DNA of 64,000 nt, from positions 1-64,000 of the forward strand of contig NZ_CANMWS010000016.1 of assembly GCF_947501665.1 (NCBI RefSeq). Reading direction: 5' to 3'. Below the pieces are notes generated by a model. It searched no databases and was not told the DNA's origin. It saw only the letters and a program-made list of their open reading frames with translations. Within the stretch, counting starts at the first letter, position 1, and every line of letters starts with the position of its first letter. The DNA comes from an uncultured Shewanella sp. Its GTDB lineage: Bacteria; Pseudomonadota; Gammaproteobacteria; Enterobacterales; Shewanellaceae. A program made the translations under genes and the position numbers. This document shows positions 9,842 through 18,794 of this stretch, one piece after another.

Positions 9842-10534
9842 ATGAAGTCTATGCCATTACTGCAAAAAATTGTGCTCATTATTGCTATGTTGATGCTGAG
9901 TCTGGCATTTTATATGGCCTTAAATACTCTAGTATATATTCAGGGGGCGACCAAAAGTGTGGGTAAGGTCATTGACTTTAAAGGCGTATATTCCAGCCAT
10001 TCTATGACTTATGCACCGATTATAGAATATCAATTGCCTAATGGTAAAACGGCTCACTTTATTTCGTCCACTAGCTCCTACCCGCCAGCCTATGATGTTG
10101 GCGAACCTGTGAATATTTTGTACTCAACTCAGCAGCCTCAAAATGTCAGTATTAATGGCTTTTTTTCTTTGTGGATAGGAGAGCTGATTGTAGGGGGATT
10201 AGGTTTAGTGTTTTTAGTGATAGGTTTGTTTAGCCCAATACTGACTTGGTTAAGGCGCCGAAAAAAGGCCAATCTCACTTTATATGGTGATAGAATAGAT
10301 ACAAAACTTCAAGGGGTTGAGCGTAACTTTAATCTAAGAGTGAATGGGCGCCATCCTTATCAAATTGTAACGCAAGGAATTAATCCTAGAACCAGTGAGA
10401 AACAAACCTTTAAAAGTCAAAATTTATGGCGGGATCCCACCGCTTATCTCGATGAGCGGTGGATCACGGTTTATGTCGATAAAAAACGGCCGAAACGCTA
10501 CGTGATGGATCTTGCCTTTTTAGTCGGTGAGTGA
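9842..10534 (+). CDS. DUF3592-type membrane protein
   Basis: 230 residues with two predicted membrane helices (about 8-33 and 110-135). Between them lies a beta-rich extracytoplasmic segment with the DUF3592 pattern (a varied-length GKVIDF start, YAPIIEYQLPNGKTAHF, VGEPVNILYSTQQPQNVSING). Function of the family is unknown. After helix 2 a basic RRRKK stretch starts a cytoplasmic tail that contains a second, similar-looking strand-rich block. An AGGGACGGG stretch precedes ATG 9842. Its 3' end overlaps the converging MFS gene by 15 bases. It does not look like part of that operon. Confidence 0.75.
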   Translation: MKSMPLLQKIVLIIAMLMLSLAFYMALNTLVYIQGATKSVGKVIDFKGVYSSHSMTYAPIIEYQLPNGKTAHFISSTSSYPPAYDVGEPVNILYSTQQPQNVSINGFFSLWIGELIVGGLGLVFLVIGLFSPILTWLRRRKKANLTLYGDRIDTKLQGVERNFNLRVNGRHPYQIVTQGINPRTSEKQTFKSQNLWRDPTAYLDERWITVYVDKKRPKRYVMDLAFLVGE

Positions 10535-11803
10535 TGGGGAAACGGTTTGCTTTAGTGATTTGGTTTCTTGTGAAATACACTGCCTCCATAGCATTAGGCC
10601 ACCACAGAGTGAGAGCAGACTGTAAATCAAAAAAAGGGATTTTATGTTCACATGATAATGAAGGGCGAGGCTGATTAAGATAGCCGAAGCTATCATGCCA
10701 GCAGCTGAAATAACATTACTGGCAGCAAAAATAGTGGTTTTTTGTGTCTCTGCGCCATTCACTTGCAATAATGCATACCCGAGAAAAAGTAGCTGAGAGC
10801 TGAATAAGTTTGATAGTGCAATGACAATGATGACTTGTTGGAATTCGCTTAGCAGGCTAATGGTAGGCTCATTTTCTTTGAATGCTATCATCATGCTTAA
10901 GGTCGCATATCCTAATGTAGCACTCATACTCCCTACAATGATGATTTTAGCTTGTGAGAGACGTGTGTTGAGTATTAAAAACAGTAGAGAGCCAAAGGCA
11001 ATCGCAACCGTCATGACAACAAATAATAGACTGGTATTCACCTCATTGATATTGAGTTGATACTTTGCAAAAGTGGTCATTTGTGAATAACTTAAGTTGA
11101 TAAAAAACCAATAATAGCTGATGAGCAAACAACCTAAGACTAATTTAGGATCTTGCTTGATGGTTTGAAACATGTGTTGATATTGCGTGCAAAATGAGCG
11201 TGGCGAAGGTGGCTTTTTACGGGCAATGTTATGGGCAATACTGATGTTTTTTTGTTGATATACTCCAATGGCATTGATGCATGTGCACACTAAGATCCCA
11301 GTAATGGCCATATTAAGGCCTGCCTGCAACAAACCGCCCGCTAAGGCGGTACCCATGAGTATGGCGATAATGCTGGATAATTGAAAAAGTGTTGAAGATT
11401 GACTACGGCGTTGTTTATCGACTCTTTCATCGATCATGGCCAGTTTCAGTGGACCCGTTAAACAGGCGATAATGCCGATAGGCAGCAAGAGTACGCAAAG
11501 CAAATAAGGATTGTTAATATATAAACCGTAGCAAATCAGAATGATAATGACATATTCAATGGTTTTCAGTTTTTTAAAGAGCGGTAACTTTTGATGATTA
11601 TCGCCCCATTGTCCGGCTAAGCCGGATAGCAGCACACAAGGTAGCATAAAGAGCGCTAAGGCAAGCGTGGTGAATTGCGCGGCCAGTTGTTCTGATTGCG
11701 CTTGAAAGCCTATGAATATCACCAGGGTATTTTTTATCAAGTGATCAACCGTAGCGCCGGAAAAGTTGACCCAAATTAAGGCACGAAACCCCTTTTTATT
11801 CAT
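10520..11803 (-). CDS. LplT-like MFS transporter, last gene of the biosynthetic operon
   Basis: A 427-residue MFS permease with 11-12 hydrophobic helices. The first helix region (FSGATVDHLIKNTLVIFIGF) and the helix 2-5 layout resemble the lysophospholipid flippase LplT and related carriers. The start is set at 11803, where the ATG overlaps the stop of the upstream gene as ATGA with a GGAG nearby; an in-frame ATG at 11860 would lie inside the upstream gene. It ends the 11-gene minus-strand operon and is the obvious candidate for moving the pathway product, or an acyl-lipid intermediate, across the inner membrane. That role is inferred from position and family only. Confidence 0.8.
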   Translation of the reverse strand: MNKKGFRALIWVNFSGATVDHLIKNTLVIFIGFQAQSEQLAAQFTTLALALFMLPCVLLSGLAGQWGDNHQKLPLFKKLKTIEYVIIILICYGLYINNPYLLCVLLLPIGIIACLTGPLKLAMIDERVDKQRRSQSSTLFQLSSIIAILMGTALAGGLLQAGLNMAITGILVCTCINAIGVYQQKNISIAHNIARKKPPSPRSFCTQYQHMFQTIKQDPKLVLGCLLISYYWFFINLSYSQMTTFAKYQLNINEVNTSLLFVVMTVAIAFGSLLFLILNTRLSQAKIIIVGSMSATLGYATLSMMIAFKENEPTISLLSEFQQVIIVIALSNLFSSQLLFLGYALLQVNGAETQKTTIFAASNVISAAGMIASAILISLALHYHVNIKSLFLIYSLLSLCGGLMLWRQCISQETKSLKQTVSPSLTD

Positions 11804-12909
11804 TGAGTTTGCTCCTTGAAAAAGGCGCGGCTCAGCCGACTCAGTATTTTCCAGCCACATTGTCTAAACCAAGGTAAGTGGTTGACATAAATGGCGGTAT
11901 ATTCCATTTCTTCTACGCCCCCTCTGGCGCGTTTATAGTCCATTGCCCCTGCACTGGCATGGCATATGAGTTGTCGCTCATCGCAGATCCGAGCCGTAAT
12001 GGCATTAAGAATAGGATACAGCTGCTGCTTTTTATCTAAGGCAGTATCGTATCCACAAAAAGGCACTGTAAGCACATTCCCTTCAATAAATAGTCCTAGC
12101 ATGGCGACCAATTTACCGGTTTGGGGATCTTGTAATGCTTTTATTTCCATTGCTTTTTGTTCAATACAGGTGTGAAAGAATAACGGGGTAAACTGAGGGT
12201 TATGGGGCGAATGTTGTTCAATGTACAGCTTGTGATAAAGCTGATGCAGTTCAGTTGAATAGCGTGTGTCATGTATATCGATAAGTTGATATTGGGTGTT
12301 GTTTAAATGCCGTTTATCATTTTTACTGGAGTTTTTTCGCTTGGGCAGCGGCGTTCGATAATCAATCATACAGATAGGGCGAGACGGCAATAGAATAAAT
12401 CCATCGCTTTTTAGCTTGGTGATGATATTTTGATTTAAGCTTTGCGTGAGCGAGCGAAAAGCCAATGCATGATCTGGGTAAGCTTTTGTGAAATAGCGGC
12501 GCATATCATAGACGGGAAATTCAGATTGCTCAGGGGATAGGTTTGTTGCCCACAGTCGATTATTCATTTGGACACAGCGGTTAATGCGCATCCATTTCAA
12601 TGGCGAAGCTAGGCCATTGATGAGTACTTTAAGGGGCGTTCTTAAGACAGTGGGAATGGATGCCAATAGCGCATCTCGCCCATAACTGACAAAGGCATTA
12701 TAAGGTGAGCATACATAGGAGGTTTCATATTCTTTATTGTTTATGCTAAAAGGCATTGTCATACCTTGGTACTGCAGTAGATTCATTTCTGTATCCACAT
12801 TGGCAATAAAAGGTTGGCAGCCTGAGGCGAGATACTGGGCGATCAGATGATCGACACCTTCAACGTGAAGTTCGCTAATATTGTCAGCGGAAAATAGCTT
12901 AAAATGCAT
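11800..12909 (-). CDS. GNAT/FemAB-like acyltransferase paralogue 3
   Basis: 369 residues, one of three paralogues in this operon (the others at 12909-14015 and 16508-17617). All three share an N-terminal [YF]VCSxYxA block (here YVCSPYNAF), an FRSL-type block (here LAFRSLTQSL), and a C-terminal block AGAMDYKRARGG followed by EYTAIYVNHLP. The C-terminal half has the feel of a GNAT-fold, BioF2-like or FemAB-like transferase (GLFIEGNVLTVPFCGYD). The start is set at 12909, where a TAATG overlap joins it to the gene before and which makes all three paralogues 368-369 residues. An earlier in-frame ATG at 12972 lies inside that gene. The acyl or amino donor is unknown. Confidence 0.75.
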   Translation of the reverse strand: MHFKLFSADNISELHVEGVDHLIAQYLASGCQPFIANVDTEMNLLQYQGMTMPFSINNKEYETSYVCSPYNAFVSYGRDALLASIPTVLRTPLKVLINGLASPLKWMRINRCVQMNNRLWATNLSPEQSEFPVYDMRRYFTKAYPDHALAFRSLTQSLNQNIITKLKSDGFILLPSRPICMIDYRTPLPKRKNSSKNDKRHLNNTQYQLIDIHDTRYSTELHQLYHKLYIEQHSPHNPQFTPLFFHTCIEQKAMEIKALQDPQTGKLVAMLGLFIEGNVLTVPFCGYDTALDKKQQLYPILNAITARICDERQLICHASAGAMDYKRARGGVEEMEYTAIYVNHLPWFRQCGWKILSRLSRAFFKEQTQ

Positions 12910-14015
12910 TATGATGTTTTTTTCAGAAATTTTTCTGAACTCCAGTGGATCAATGTTAATGTCACTTGCCAAAAGTAGCGGCGATAACGGGGTAAATGTT
13001 GAAAGGCAATGGCGCCAAACTCTCGGTGTTCTTTCGCACCTCGGCTGGTTTTAAAGTGTTTAACGCCAGTGCCGCAATGCAGCCTTAATCTTTTTTGGAA
13101 ACAGGTTTGTAAATTGAGTGCATATAAGATTCGGTAGAGTCCAAGAGATTGAGGGGCACAAGTGTCGTAGCCTACGATGGGATTCGTTAGCATATTGCCT
13201 TTATGCTTGATGGCGGTAAATCCCATGACTTTTTTTGATTGCTCACAATATAAGGCAGTAAAGTCAAAGAAGCGTTTTTGATGAGTGAGTGCAATGAAAT
13301 GTGCATTGAGCTGTGGATTAAGCGTGCTGTATTGGGTGATAAAGAGCTGCTGATAGAGCTCCGCAATTCTTCCATAATGCTCAGGGTGAATATCATCGTG
13401 TTGCAACACTGTCAAAGAGGTGTTTTTTAGCAAGGTTAAATCGCGTTTATTGTCCCGCCTTTGTTGTAAATTATCATTCGGATTAAAAATGTAAGCATTC
13501 ATCGTGGGGCTTAGATAATAGCCCAGTGAGGTTAGTGCGTTTTGTTGCGGTGATAAATAACTGTCTTGTATTGAACGATAAACATGGCTATGTGAAGGAA
13601 AAGCTTTGATCAGTAATGCATGGATTTCACTCAATTCTTCTAACGTTAACTGACGAGTGTGTAGATTTGTGCCCGTTAGGAAGTTATTGACAAATATTAC
13701 ATTATCGATTTTAAAGAGATTAAGTATCTTACCGAGAAGCGTCAGGGTACCGTTTAGAAGCGGATTGCTAATGCTTGCTTGTGGGCTGTTAATCAATGCC
13801 GTGTATAGAGAACACACAAATGAGTTGTGTTTATGGTATGAGTTAAGCGTTAATGGCAATAATTGATCGTTGATAAGAATGGCAAGATATTGCGCGTGAA
13901 CATTATTAATATAATGTGCGGGTGTATGGGTTATCATGGCTTTGATGTAATCGGCATCATCACAATGAAGTGGTATTTTATCGAGATTATTTGGTGTAAT
14001 GAGAATGGCTGTCAT
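12909..14015 (-). CDS. GNAT/FemAB-like acyltransferase paralogue 2
   Basis: 368 residues, second of the three paralogues. It carries FVCSLYTAL near residue 70, the central RRDNKRDL block, and the C-terminal TGVKHFKTSRGA plus EFGAIAFQHLP. The RRDxKxDL block is shared with paralogue 1 and may contact a nucleotide or acyl carrier, though that is only a guess. It starts 27 bases after the serine hydrolase stop and its own stop overlaps the next start (TAATG), so translation is probably coupled. The tandem arrangement with paralogue 3 suggests local duplication followed by strong divergence. Function within the pathway is unknown. Confidence 0.75.
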   Translation of the reverse strand: MTAILITPNNLDKIPLHCDDADYIKAMITHTPAHYINNVHAQYLAILINDQLLPLTLNSYHKHNSFVCSLYTALINSPQASISNPLLNGTLTLLGKILNLFKIDNVIFVNNFLTGTNLHTRQLTLEELSEIHALLIKAFPSHSHVYRSIQDSYLSPQQNALTSLGYYLSPTMNAYIFNPNDNLQQRRDNKRDLTLLKNTSLTVLQHDDIHPEHYGRIAELYQQLFITQYSTLNPQLNAHFIALTHQKRFFDFTALYCEQSKKVMGFTAIKHKGNMLTNPIVGYDTCAPQSLGLYRILYALNLQTCFQKRLRLHCGTGVKHFKTSRGAKEHREFGAIAFQHLPRYRRYFWQVTLTLIHWSSEKFLKKTS

Positions 14016-14042
14016 GAAGTCTTCTAATATTCGTTTTTATTT

Positions 14043-15476
14043 TTATAGTTGTTTATACAATGAGTTATCTTTTGTTTCTTCACAGCGAGTAAAGGTGATA
14101 CGGCCACCTTCAGGCACCATAAAACATTCCATTTTGTCGCTATAGAGTCGAAGTTGAACGGCTTTACCGATGTGTTCTTGCAAAATTTTGATTTTCATAC
14201 TGCCAAGACTTTGCTGTAAATCTTCATTGTCAAACCGCCCCTTAAAGGTATTGCCTTTAAACGGACTCAGCTGGATTTGGTAATTCATTGGCCCTATGCC
14301 AAAAGTCAGCTCTGGAGTGATTGTGATGTCGCCAACAATGGGATTATGGTAATGGCCAATGAGTGTGGCTGTATTTTTAGGTTTGCGCAGTGCAGGCATT
14401 GTTGAATAACAGTAGTGTGCTAATGCACGAGGAGAAAGGACGGCAAATTGCGTCTTGGGGTAATCGGCATCAATGAAAAGTTGTAAGAATTTGTCGGCGA
14501 TTTTTTGGGGAATGATACTAGAACGGTTACATAAAATGCCTATGCCAAGGTGTCGCTCTTTGACGGTGAGTAAAAGTGAGGTGATCCCCGGAAAACCGCC
14601 AGTATGACGGGTAATGGTGTGTGATGCTCGCTTTTCAATGAGCCAGCCTCTAGCGTAATGACCGGTTTTTGCATTAATCGTACAAGGTATCACCCCATGG
14701 GTTAAATAGGCCTGTTCATGGGCAGTCATATTGAGTTTGTCGTGTTGCTCATGAGTCCAGAACTTAAGCCATTTGCCCATATCTTCAATGCTGCAATTGA
14801 TCCCCGCGGCCCCCAATAATTGATGTGGAAAACGAGACAGAGCGAGTGGGGCATTGCCTTGTAAATTAAATGCACGTCTGTGAGGGGAGGCTTTATTGGT
14901 GTGTTGCAAATAGGCTTGTTTACCACAGGAGCTGCGCTGCATACCCAGCGGCTTAAAAATGAATGTCGATAGTGCCTTCTCAAAGGAGCAATTGAGAGTA
15001 ATTTCAACGATTTTTTCAAGGGCAACAAAGCCTAAGTTATTGTAAGCGAACTCTGTGGGCGCTGATGTTTGGCTGCAATGGGTGAGTGCATTGAGCATAT
15101 CATTTGATGAAAAACCTAAAAAACCCAAGTAGTCCATTGCGTATGGCGGTAACCCCAGAGTATGTGTGACCAAATGCACAAGGGTAAATTGCGGATTAAA
15201 ATCAGGTAAAATATGCTGAACGGGTTGATCCCATGCTAATTTATTTTGTGCAACCAAAATGCCAATCAGGCAGGCTGTCATGGCCTTTGTGAGCGAGGAA
15301 ATAGGAAACACAGTGTGTTTATTCAGGGGCATGTTTGTGTCAATGGATTGTTTGCCATAGAGACAAAAATGCTGTTGATCTTTATGTTGAACAACAATCG
15401 CTAATCCCGGTAATTGAGCGCGTTTGGCCAAGACTTTTGCTTTGTCAAAAAGTGTATCAATATGCTGGTCTATCAA
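14043..15476 (-). CDS. Serine hydrolase, class C beta-lactamase fold, cytoplasmic
   Basis: 477 residues with the penicillin-binding-protein-like serine hydrolase fold. SxxK is at 61-64 (SSLTK), YxN at 145-147 (YNNLG), and an HTGG sequence near residue 297 stands in for the KTG box. A C-terminal beta-rich domain of about 130 residues follows, as in EstB/Pab87-type esterases and peptidases. There is no signal peptide, unlike true beta-lactamases, so it should act in the cytoplasm. In this operon it could be a transacylase (as LovD is in its pathway), an esterase or a peptidase. The gene starts 42 bases after the Rieske gene and is followed 27 bases later by paralogue 2. Confidence 0.85.
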   Translation of the reverse strand: MIDQHIDTLFDKAKVLAKRAQLPGLAIVVQHKDQQHFCLYGKQSIDTNMPLNKHTVFPISSLTKAMTACLIGILVAQNKLAWDQPVQHILPDFNPQFTLVHLVTHTLGLPPYAMDYLGFLGFSSNDMLNALTHCSQTSAPTEFAYNNLGFVALEKIVEITLNCSFEKALSTFIFKPLGMQRSSCGKQAYLQHTNKASPHRRAFNLQGNAPLALSRFPHQLLGAAGINCSIEDMGKWLKFWTHEQHDKLNMTAHEQAYLTHGVIPCTINAKTGHYARGWLIEKRASHTITRHTGGFPGITSLLLTVKERHLGIGILCNRSSIIPQKIADKFLQLFIDADYPKTQFAVLSPRALAHYCYSTMPALRKPKNTATLIGHYHNPIVGDITITPELTFGIGPMNYQIQLSPFKGNTFKGRFDNEDLQQSLGSMKIKILQEHIGKAVQLRLYSDKMECFMVPEGGRITFTRCEETKDNSLYKQL

Positions 15477-15518
15477 GATGTTATCCTATGAATAAAGTCA
15501 ATTCAGGTCAGTCATGCA

Positions 15519-16511
15519 TTACAACAGAAGCTGTTTTTCTCTGTGGGTTGGGGTGATGTCATTGTTAAAGGCTTTGACAATATAAGGTCGCATCAGATCG
15601 GTTTTTGTCACCATAGGTTTAAAACTAGGTTCATGGTTAAGGTTGGCTTGTTGAATTTCTAAAATGCGTTTATCTTGCAAAAAAGCAATATATTGAAAAG
15701 GAAACAGGGCCTTCATTTTAAAATAACTCAGTAAGGTTTTTCCCTTCACGTAGGTTCGCACGACCATTTTGGTTTTTTGTGCGGTTTCGGGAACAAGATA
15801 AATGACCACCGAGAGCGCGATGCCTTTTGCATTGCAGTATTCCAATTCAATGGTGCCAGAGTGATGAATACGGCCGACACCTTTAGTAATGTGGTTGCCA
15901 AATAAACGACTGACGAGTCCGGTTTGTTTTTTCTCTTCAATATATTCTGCTTGGTAACCCGTTGGGTGATCCGTAATACGGGCATGACATAAATGACGCT
16001 TGGGTTGATTAGTGCGAATGATCCCGGTGTGCACGGTATGGGTGTGCAGTGCATCTAAGAAATTTTCTGCAATATCCACTGAATTGGCTTCAATAGTACC
16101 TATGTGCGTTGAATAGCGATGGCTGGCGTGCACTTCTGGAATAAAAGGCCGCTGAAGGGGCTTGTCACTGCTGAGCCAAATAAGGCCATGGGCTTCGCAT
16201 ATGGAAAAAGTATCAATCAAGGCATTTTTAGGGGCCTTGAAATTCACATCACCGGGAATATTGGCTAATTGTCCTTGGCCATTAAATTGCCAGCCATGAT
16301 AAGGGCATTCAAGTGTTCCTTGTTTTAAGCAACCATTAGATAAAGGCACGCCCCTATGTGGGCATTGATCTTTTAAGGCGTGCAGTTGATGGCCATCGCG
16401 AAATATCACCACGGCCTGATCATGATAGGTCACAGCCAGTGGTTTATCTTGTTTTAATTGATGTGATTGTATGACTGGACACCAGTTTTTTTGTGTAATC
16501 GATAGAGTCAT
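15519..16511 (-). CDS. Rieske-type non-haem iron oxygenase
   Basis: 330 residues, the size of the KshA/PAO-like Rieske oxygenase group. The Rieske [2Fe-2S] ligands are C50-P-H52 and C69-P-Y-H72 (QCPHRG...CPYHGW). The mononuclear iron site follows the canonical NxxDxxHxxxxH pattern as N150, D153, H156 and H161 (ENFLDALHTHTVH), so the catalytic set looks intact. The likely reaction is hydroxylation, desaturation or another two-electron oxidation of the pathway intermediate. No ferredoxin or reductase gene lies in the operon, so electrons must come from a partner elsewhere. Its ATG overlaps the stop of the upstream GNAT gene (ATGA). Confidence 0.92.
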   Translation of the reverse strand: MTLSITQKNWCPVIQSHQLKQDKPLAVTYHDQAVVIFRDGHQLHALKDQCPHRGVPLSNGCLKQGTLECPYHGWQFNGQGQLANIPGDVNFKAPKNALIDTFSICEAHGLIWLSSDKPLQRPFIPEVHASHRYSTHIGTIEANSVDIAENFLDALHTHTVHTGIIRTNQPKRHLCHARITDHPTGYQAEYIEEKKQTGLVSRLFGNHITKGVGRIHHSGTIELEYCNAKGIALSVVIYLVPETAQKTKMVVRTYVKGKTLLSYFKMKALFPFQYIAFLQDKRILEIQQANLNHEPSFKPMVTKTDLMRPYIVKAFNNDITPTHREKQLLL

Positions 16512-17617
16512 AATTGATGCTTTTTAATTAAGGGAACAAAAACCTTGTTGGTTATCCAAGATAACACTTGCCACATACGCTGGTTTTTTTTAGGTAAATG
16601 TTGGGTATATATCGCGGAATACTCAATGAAAGGTTGACCACCTCTTTGTCTTTTAAAATGGGCTGCCCCCGAGCTGGCATTAAAAATCTTTTGATGCTTC
16701 TGCGCAAAATCTAATCCTGAAAATGCAGCCAGTCTGTATAATCCCAGCTTTTTAGGTTGCGTAATATCGTAACCAACAATCGGGGAGGTCACGATACCTT
16801 CGATGCTAAATCGCCCTGCAATTGCGTCCAATCTGCCTCGTGCATTGCGGTAGCCCTCAAAGGAGAAATGTGGGTGAGCAAACATGGCTTCAAGATACGT
16901 TTCAGTAAATTGAGGATTGAGCCGAGAATATTTACTGACATAAAGCATGTTATACAGTTCGATTATCCTAGGATAATCATTGGGCGTGATCTCGGCTTGA
17001 TCCACTCGTTGATAAGGCGTTTTTTTGAGTAAATTGAGATCGTTTTTATAATCTCGGCGCTGCTGATAATCGGCCAGCTTTTTATCATAAATATACACTT
17101 GTCTTGACGGGGCTAGAATATAACCGGCTTGTTTAAAACCTTGGATTAGCTCAGGATTAGAATAAGGGTTCAGTGAGCGAAAAATGATAGTGTGCTCACT
17201 GTAATCTTTGACTAACGTCTGCGTCAGTTTATCAATCGCGTCAGCATGAAAACTCTTGGGATACAAATTAGTCGATAATAGCCAATTGTTGACATGTAAT
17301 ACTTTGTTAATATTATTTTTTTTAAGGTAATGGCCCAATAAACGAATACAAGGTCGAATGAGAGCCTCTAACCAAGGTTTATTCAGTTTATCTAATTCCT
17401 CAAGGCAATAAGGGATAAAGGCGGTATAGGGGGAACACACATAACTGTTATGAAACTCTGTATGATTGAGGCTCATTGGCAACTTGCAGTGTTTTCCCAC
17501 CGTCAGTGTTTGCAGCTCGGTGTCGACATTGTCTATCATACGTGACGAGGGTATGAAGTGTTGGCAGTAAGCTTCAACGGGGTGCTTCTGTGTTGTGAGT
17601 ATGGTTTGTGTACTCAT
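16508..17617 (-). CDS. GNAT/FemAB-like acyltransferase paralogue 1
   Basis: 369 residues, first of the three paralogues in operon order. Family blocks are YVCSPYTAF (about 68-76), IIFRSLNPYS, QQRRDYKNDL, a GNAT-like strand-rich half (GRFSIEGIVTSPIVGYD), SSGAAHFKRQRGG and EYSAIYTQHLP. Start set at 17617, where ATGA overlaps the ATP-grasp stop; an in-frame ATG at 17638 lies inside the ATP-grasp gene. It is placed between an ATP-grasp ligase and a Rieske oxygenase, away from the tandem paralogues 2 and 3. The shared motifs point to the same chemistry on related substrates. Confidence 0.75.
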   Translation of the reverse strand: MSTQTILTTQKHPVEAYCQHFIPSSRMIDNVDTELQTLTVGKHCKLPMSLNHTEFHNSYVCSPYTAFIPYCLEELDKLNKPWLEALIRPCIRLLGHYLKKNNINKVLHVNNWLLSTNLYPKSFHADAIDKLTQTLVKDYSEHTIIFRSLNPYSNPELIQGFKQAGYILAPSRQVYIYDKKLADYQQRRDYKNDLNLLKKTPYQRVDQAEITPNDYPRIIELYNMLYVSKYSRLNPQFTETYLEAMFAHPHFSFEGYRNARGRLDAIAGRFSIEGIVTSPIVGYDITQPKKLGLYRLAAFSGLDFAQKHQKIFNASSGAAHFKRQRGGQPFIEYSAIYTQHLPKKNQRMWQVLSWITNKVFVPLIKKHQL

Positions 17618-18753
17618 TTGATGGCTTCTCCGTCCCATTCAAAATCTTGTGTGGCGGCTTCTCTAACGGAGATTTTTTCTTTAAAAGCGATTTGAACCAG
17701 TTCAGCCAATGAAATAAATTGAAACCATGAAAACCCTTTATCATTTTTGCATGCCATCACATCGATGGCTTGTCGATAATCTCGATACCAAGCTTTGACT
17801 TTTCGTTGATGTATGGCGAAGGGTAAGCCCGCTAATACCATCATGAGTGAAATCATTTTTGGCTGTTGAAAATGGGGACGATGTTGAGCGTTCACACCTA
17901 AAAATGCATCCGCCAAATTAGCCTCTTCTAATAGATGCAGGCCACTGGTTGCGCGAGGGTTACATTCAATAATATAAATATCATCAGGTGTTTCGATAAT
18001 ATCGAATCCAAGGTGCCCTGTGTATTCATGTTTTTGGCAAAAGGCGTGAATAAAGTCACTTATTTTTTTGTTCACAATGGGCTTGAAGTAAATACCTGCA
18101 GCGACTTTTAATCTATGAGTCGGTTGATAAATGGCTTGTGCAAACACCTTACCTTTTAGCGCTATCGCATATGTACAATATTCATTACCTTGAATTTTTT
18201 CTTGTTTTAAAATACGGCCAGGGGCGGTGTCAGACAAGTGTTGTACACTTTTAGGGGTGGGAGACAGGAGAACATCGGTACCAAAGCGGCAAAACTCTCT
18301 TTTTACGATAGCGTTAGACAATATCTCAGGGGTTATCGTACTGCTAAAGTCCAGTAGCTCCGTTTTGGGTAGGGCGATGCCTGTCTCTTGGCATAAAGAC
18401 AAAATATCGTATTTACTGTGCAATTGCTGCATTAAATCAAAACCGGGGCATAATACATCGCAATGTTGCGTCAGTTTGTCTTTGATTTTTGAGATATAAA
18501 AGCTTTCTTCACACATGGGCAATAGATAATCAATCTCATGGGTTTGAATGATGTCCAATAACGCTGTTTGGTAGTTGTTGATGTTATTTCTTGGACTGGG
18601 GCTGAGAATAAACTGGGTCAGACTACGGCTGTTTTTTGCGAGTGGGTAGCGCAATGAGTCCGTCATAAAGACTTGATGCCCATGTTTGGCTAAATTTCTG
18701 GCCAGCTCGAGTGAAACAGGGGCTCTGGCACAAGTAATAAGAAAACGTTTCAT
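17614..18753 (-). CDS. ATP-grasp family ligase
   Basis: 379 residues with an N-terminal Rossmann-like preATP-grasp domain (MKRFLITCARAPVSLELARN), a central lid, and the C-terminal metal-binding ATP-grasp segment IIECNPRATSG at about 263-272. This is the carbamoyl-phosphate-synthase-large-chain-like group, whose members ligate a carboxylate to an amine or thiol with ATP via an acyl-phosphate. That would fit amide or peptide bond formation in this operon, but the substrate is unknown. The gene starts 41 bases after the adenylating enzyme gene, the first real gap in the operon, and its end overlaps the next start as ATGA. Confidence 0.85.
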   Translation of the reverse strand: MKRFLITCARAPVSLELARNLAKHGHQVFMTDSLRYPLAKNSRSLTQFILSPSPRNNINNYQTALLDIIQTHEIDYLLPMCEESFYISKIKDKLTQHCDVLCPGFDLMQQLHSKYDILSLCQETGIALPKTELLDFSSTITPEILSNAIVKREFCRFGTDVLLSPTPKSVQHLSDTAPGRILKQEKIQGNEYCTYAIALKGKVFAQAIYQPTHRLKVAAGIYFKPIVNKKISDFIHAFCQKHEYTGHLGFDIIETPDDIYIIECNPRATSGLHLLEEANLADAFLGVNAQHRPHFQQPKMISLMMVLAGLPFAIHQRKVKAWYRDYRQAIDVMACKNDKGFSWFQFISLAELVQIAFKEKISVREAATQDFEWDGEAIK

Positions 18754-18794
18754 TTCAATGTCATTCCTAATGGAGGTAGATGGCTATCGATTCA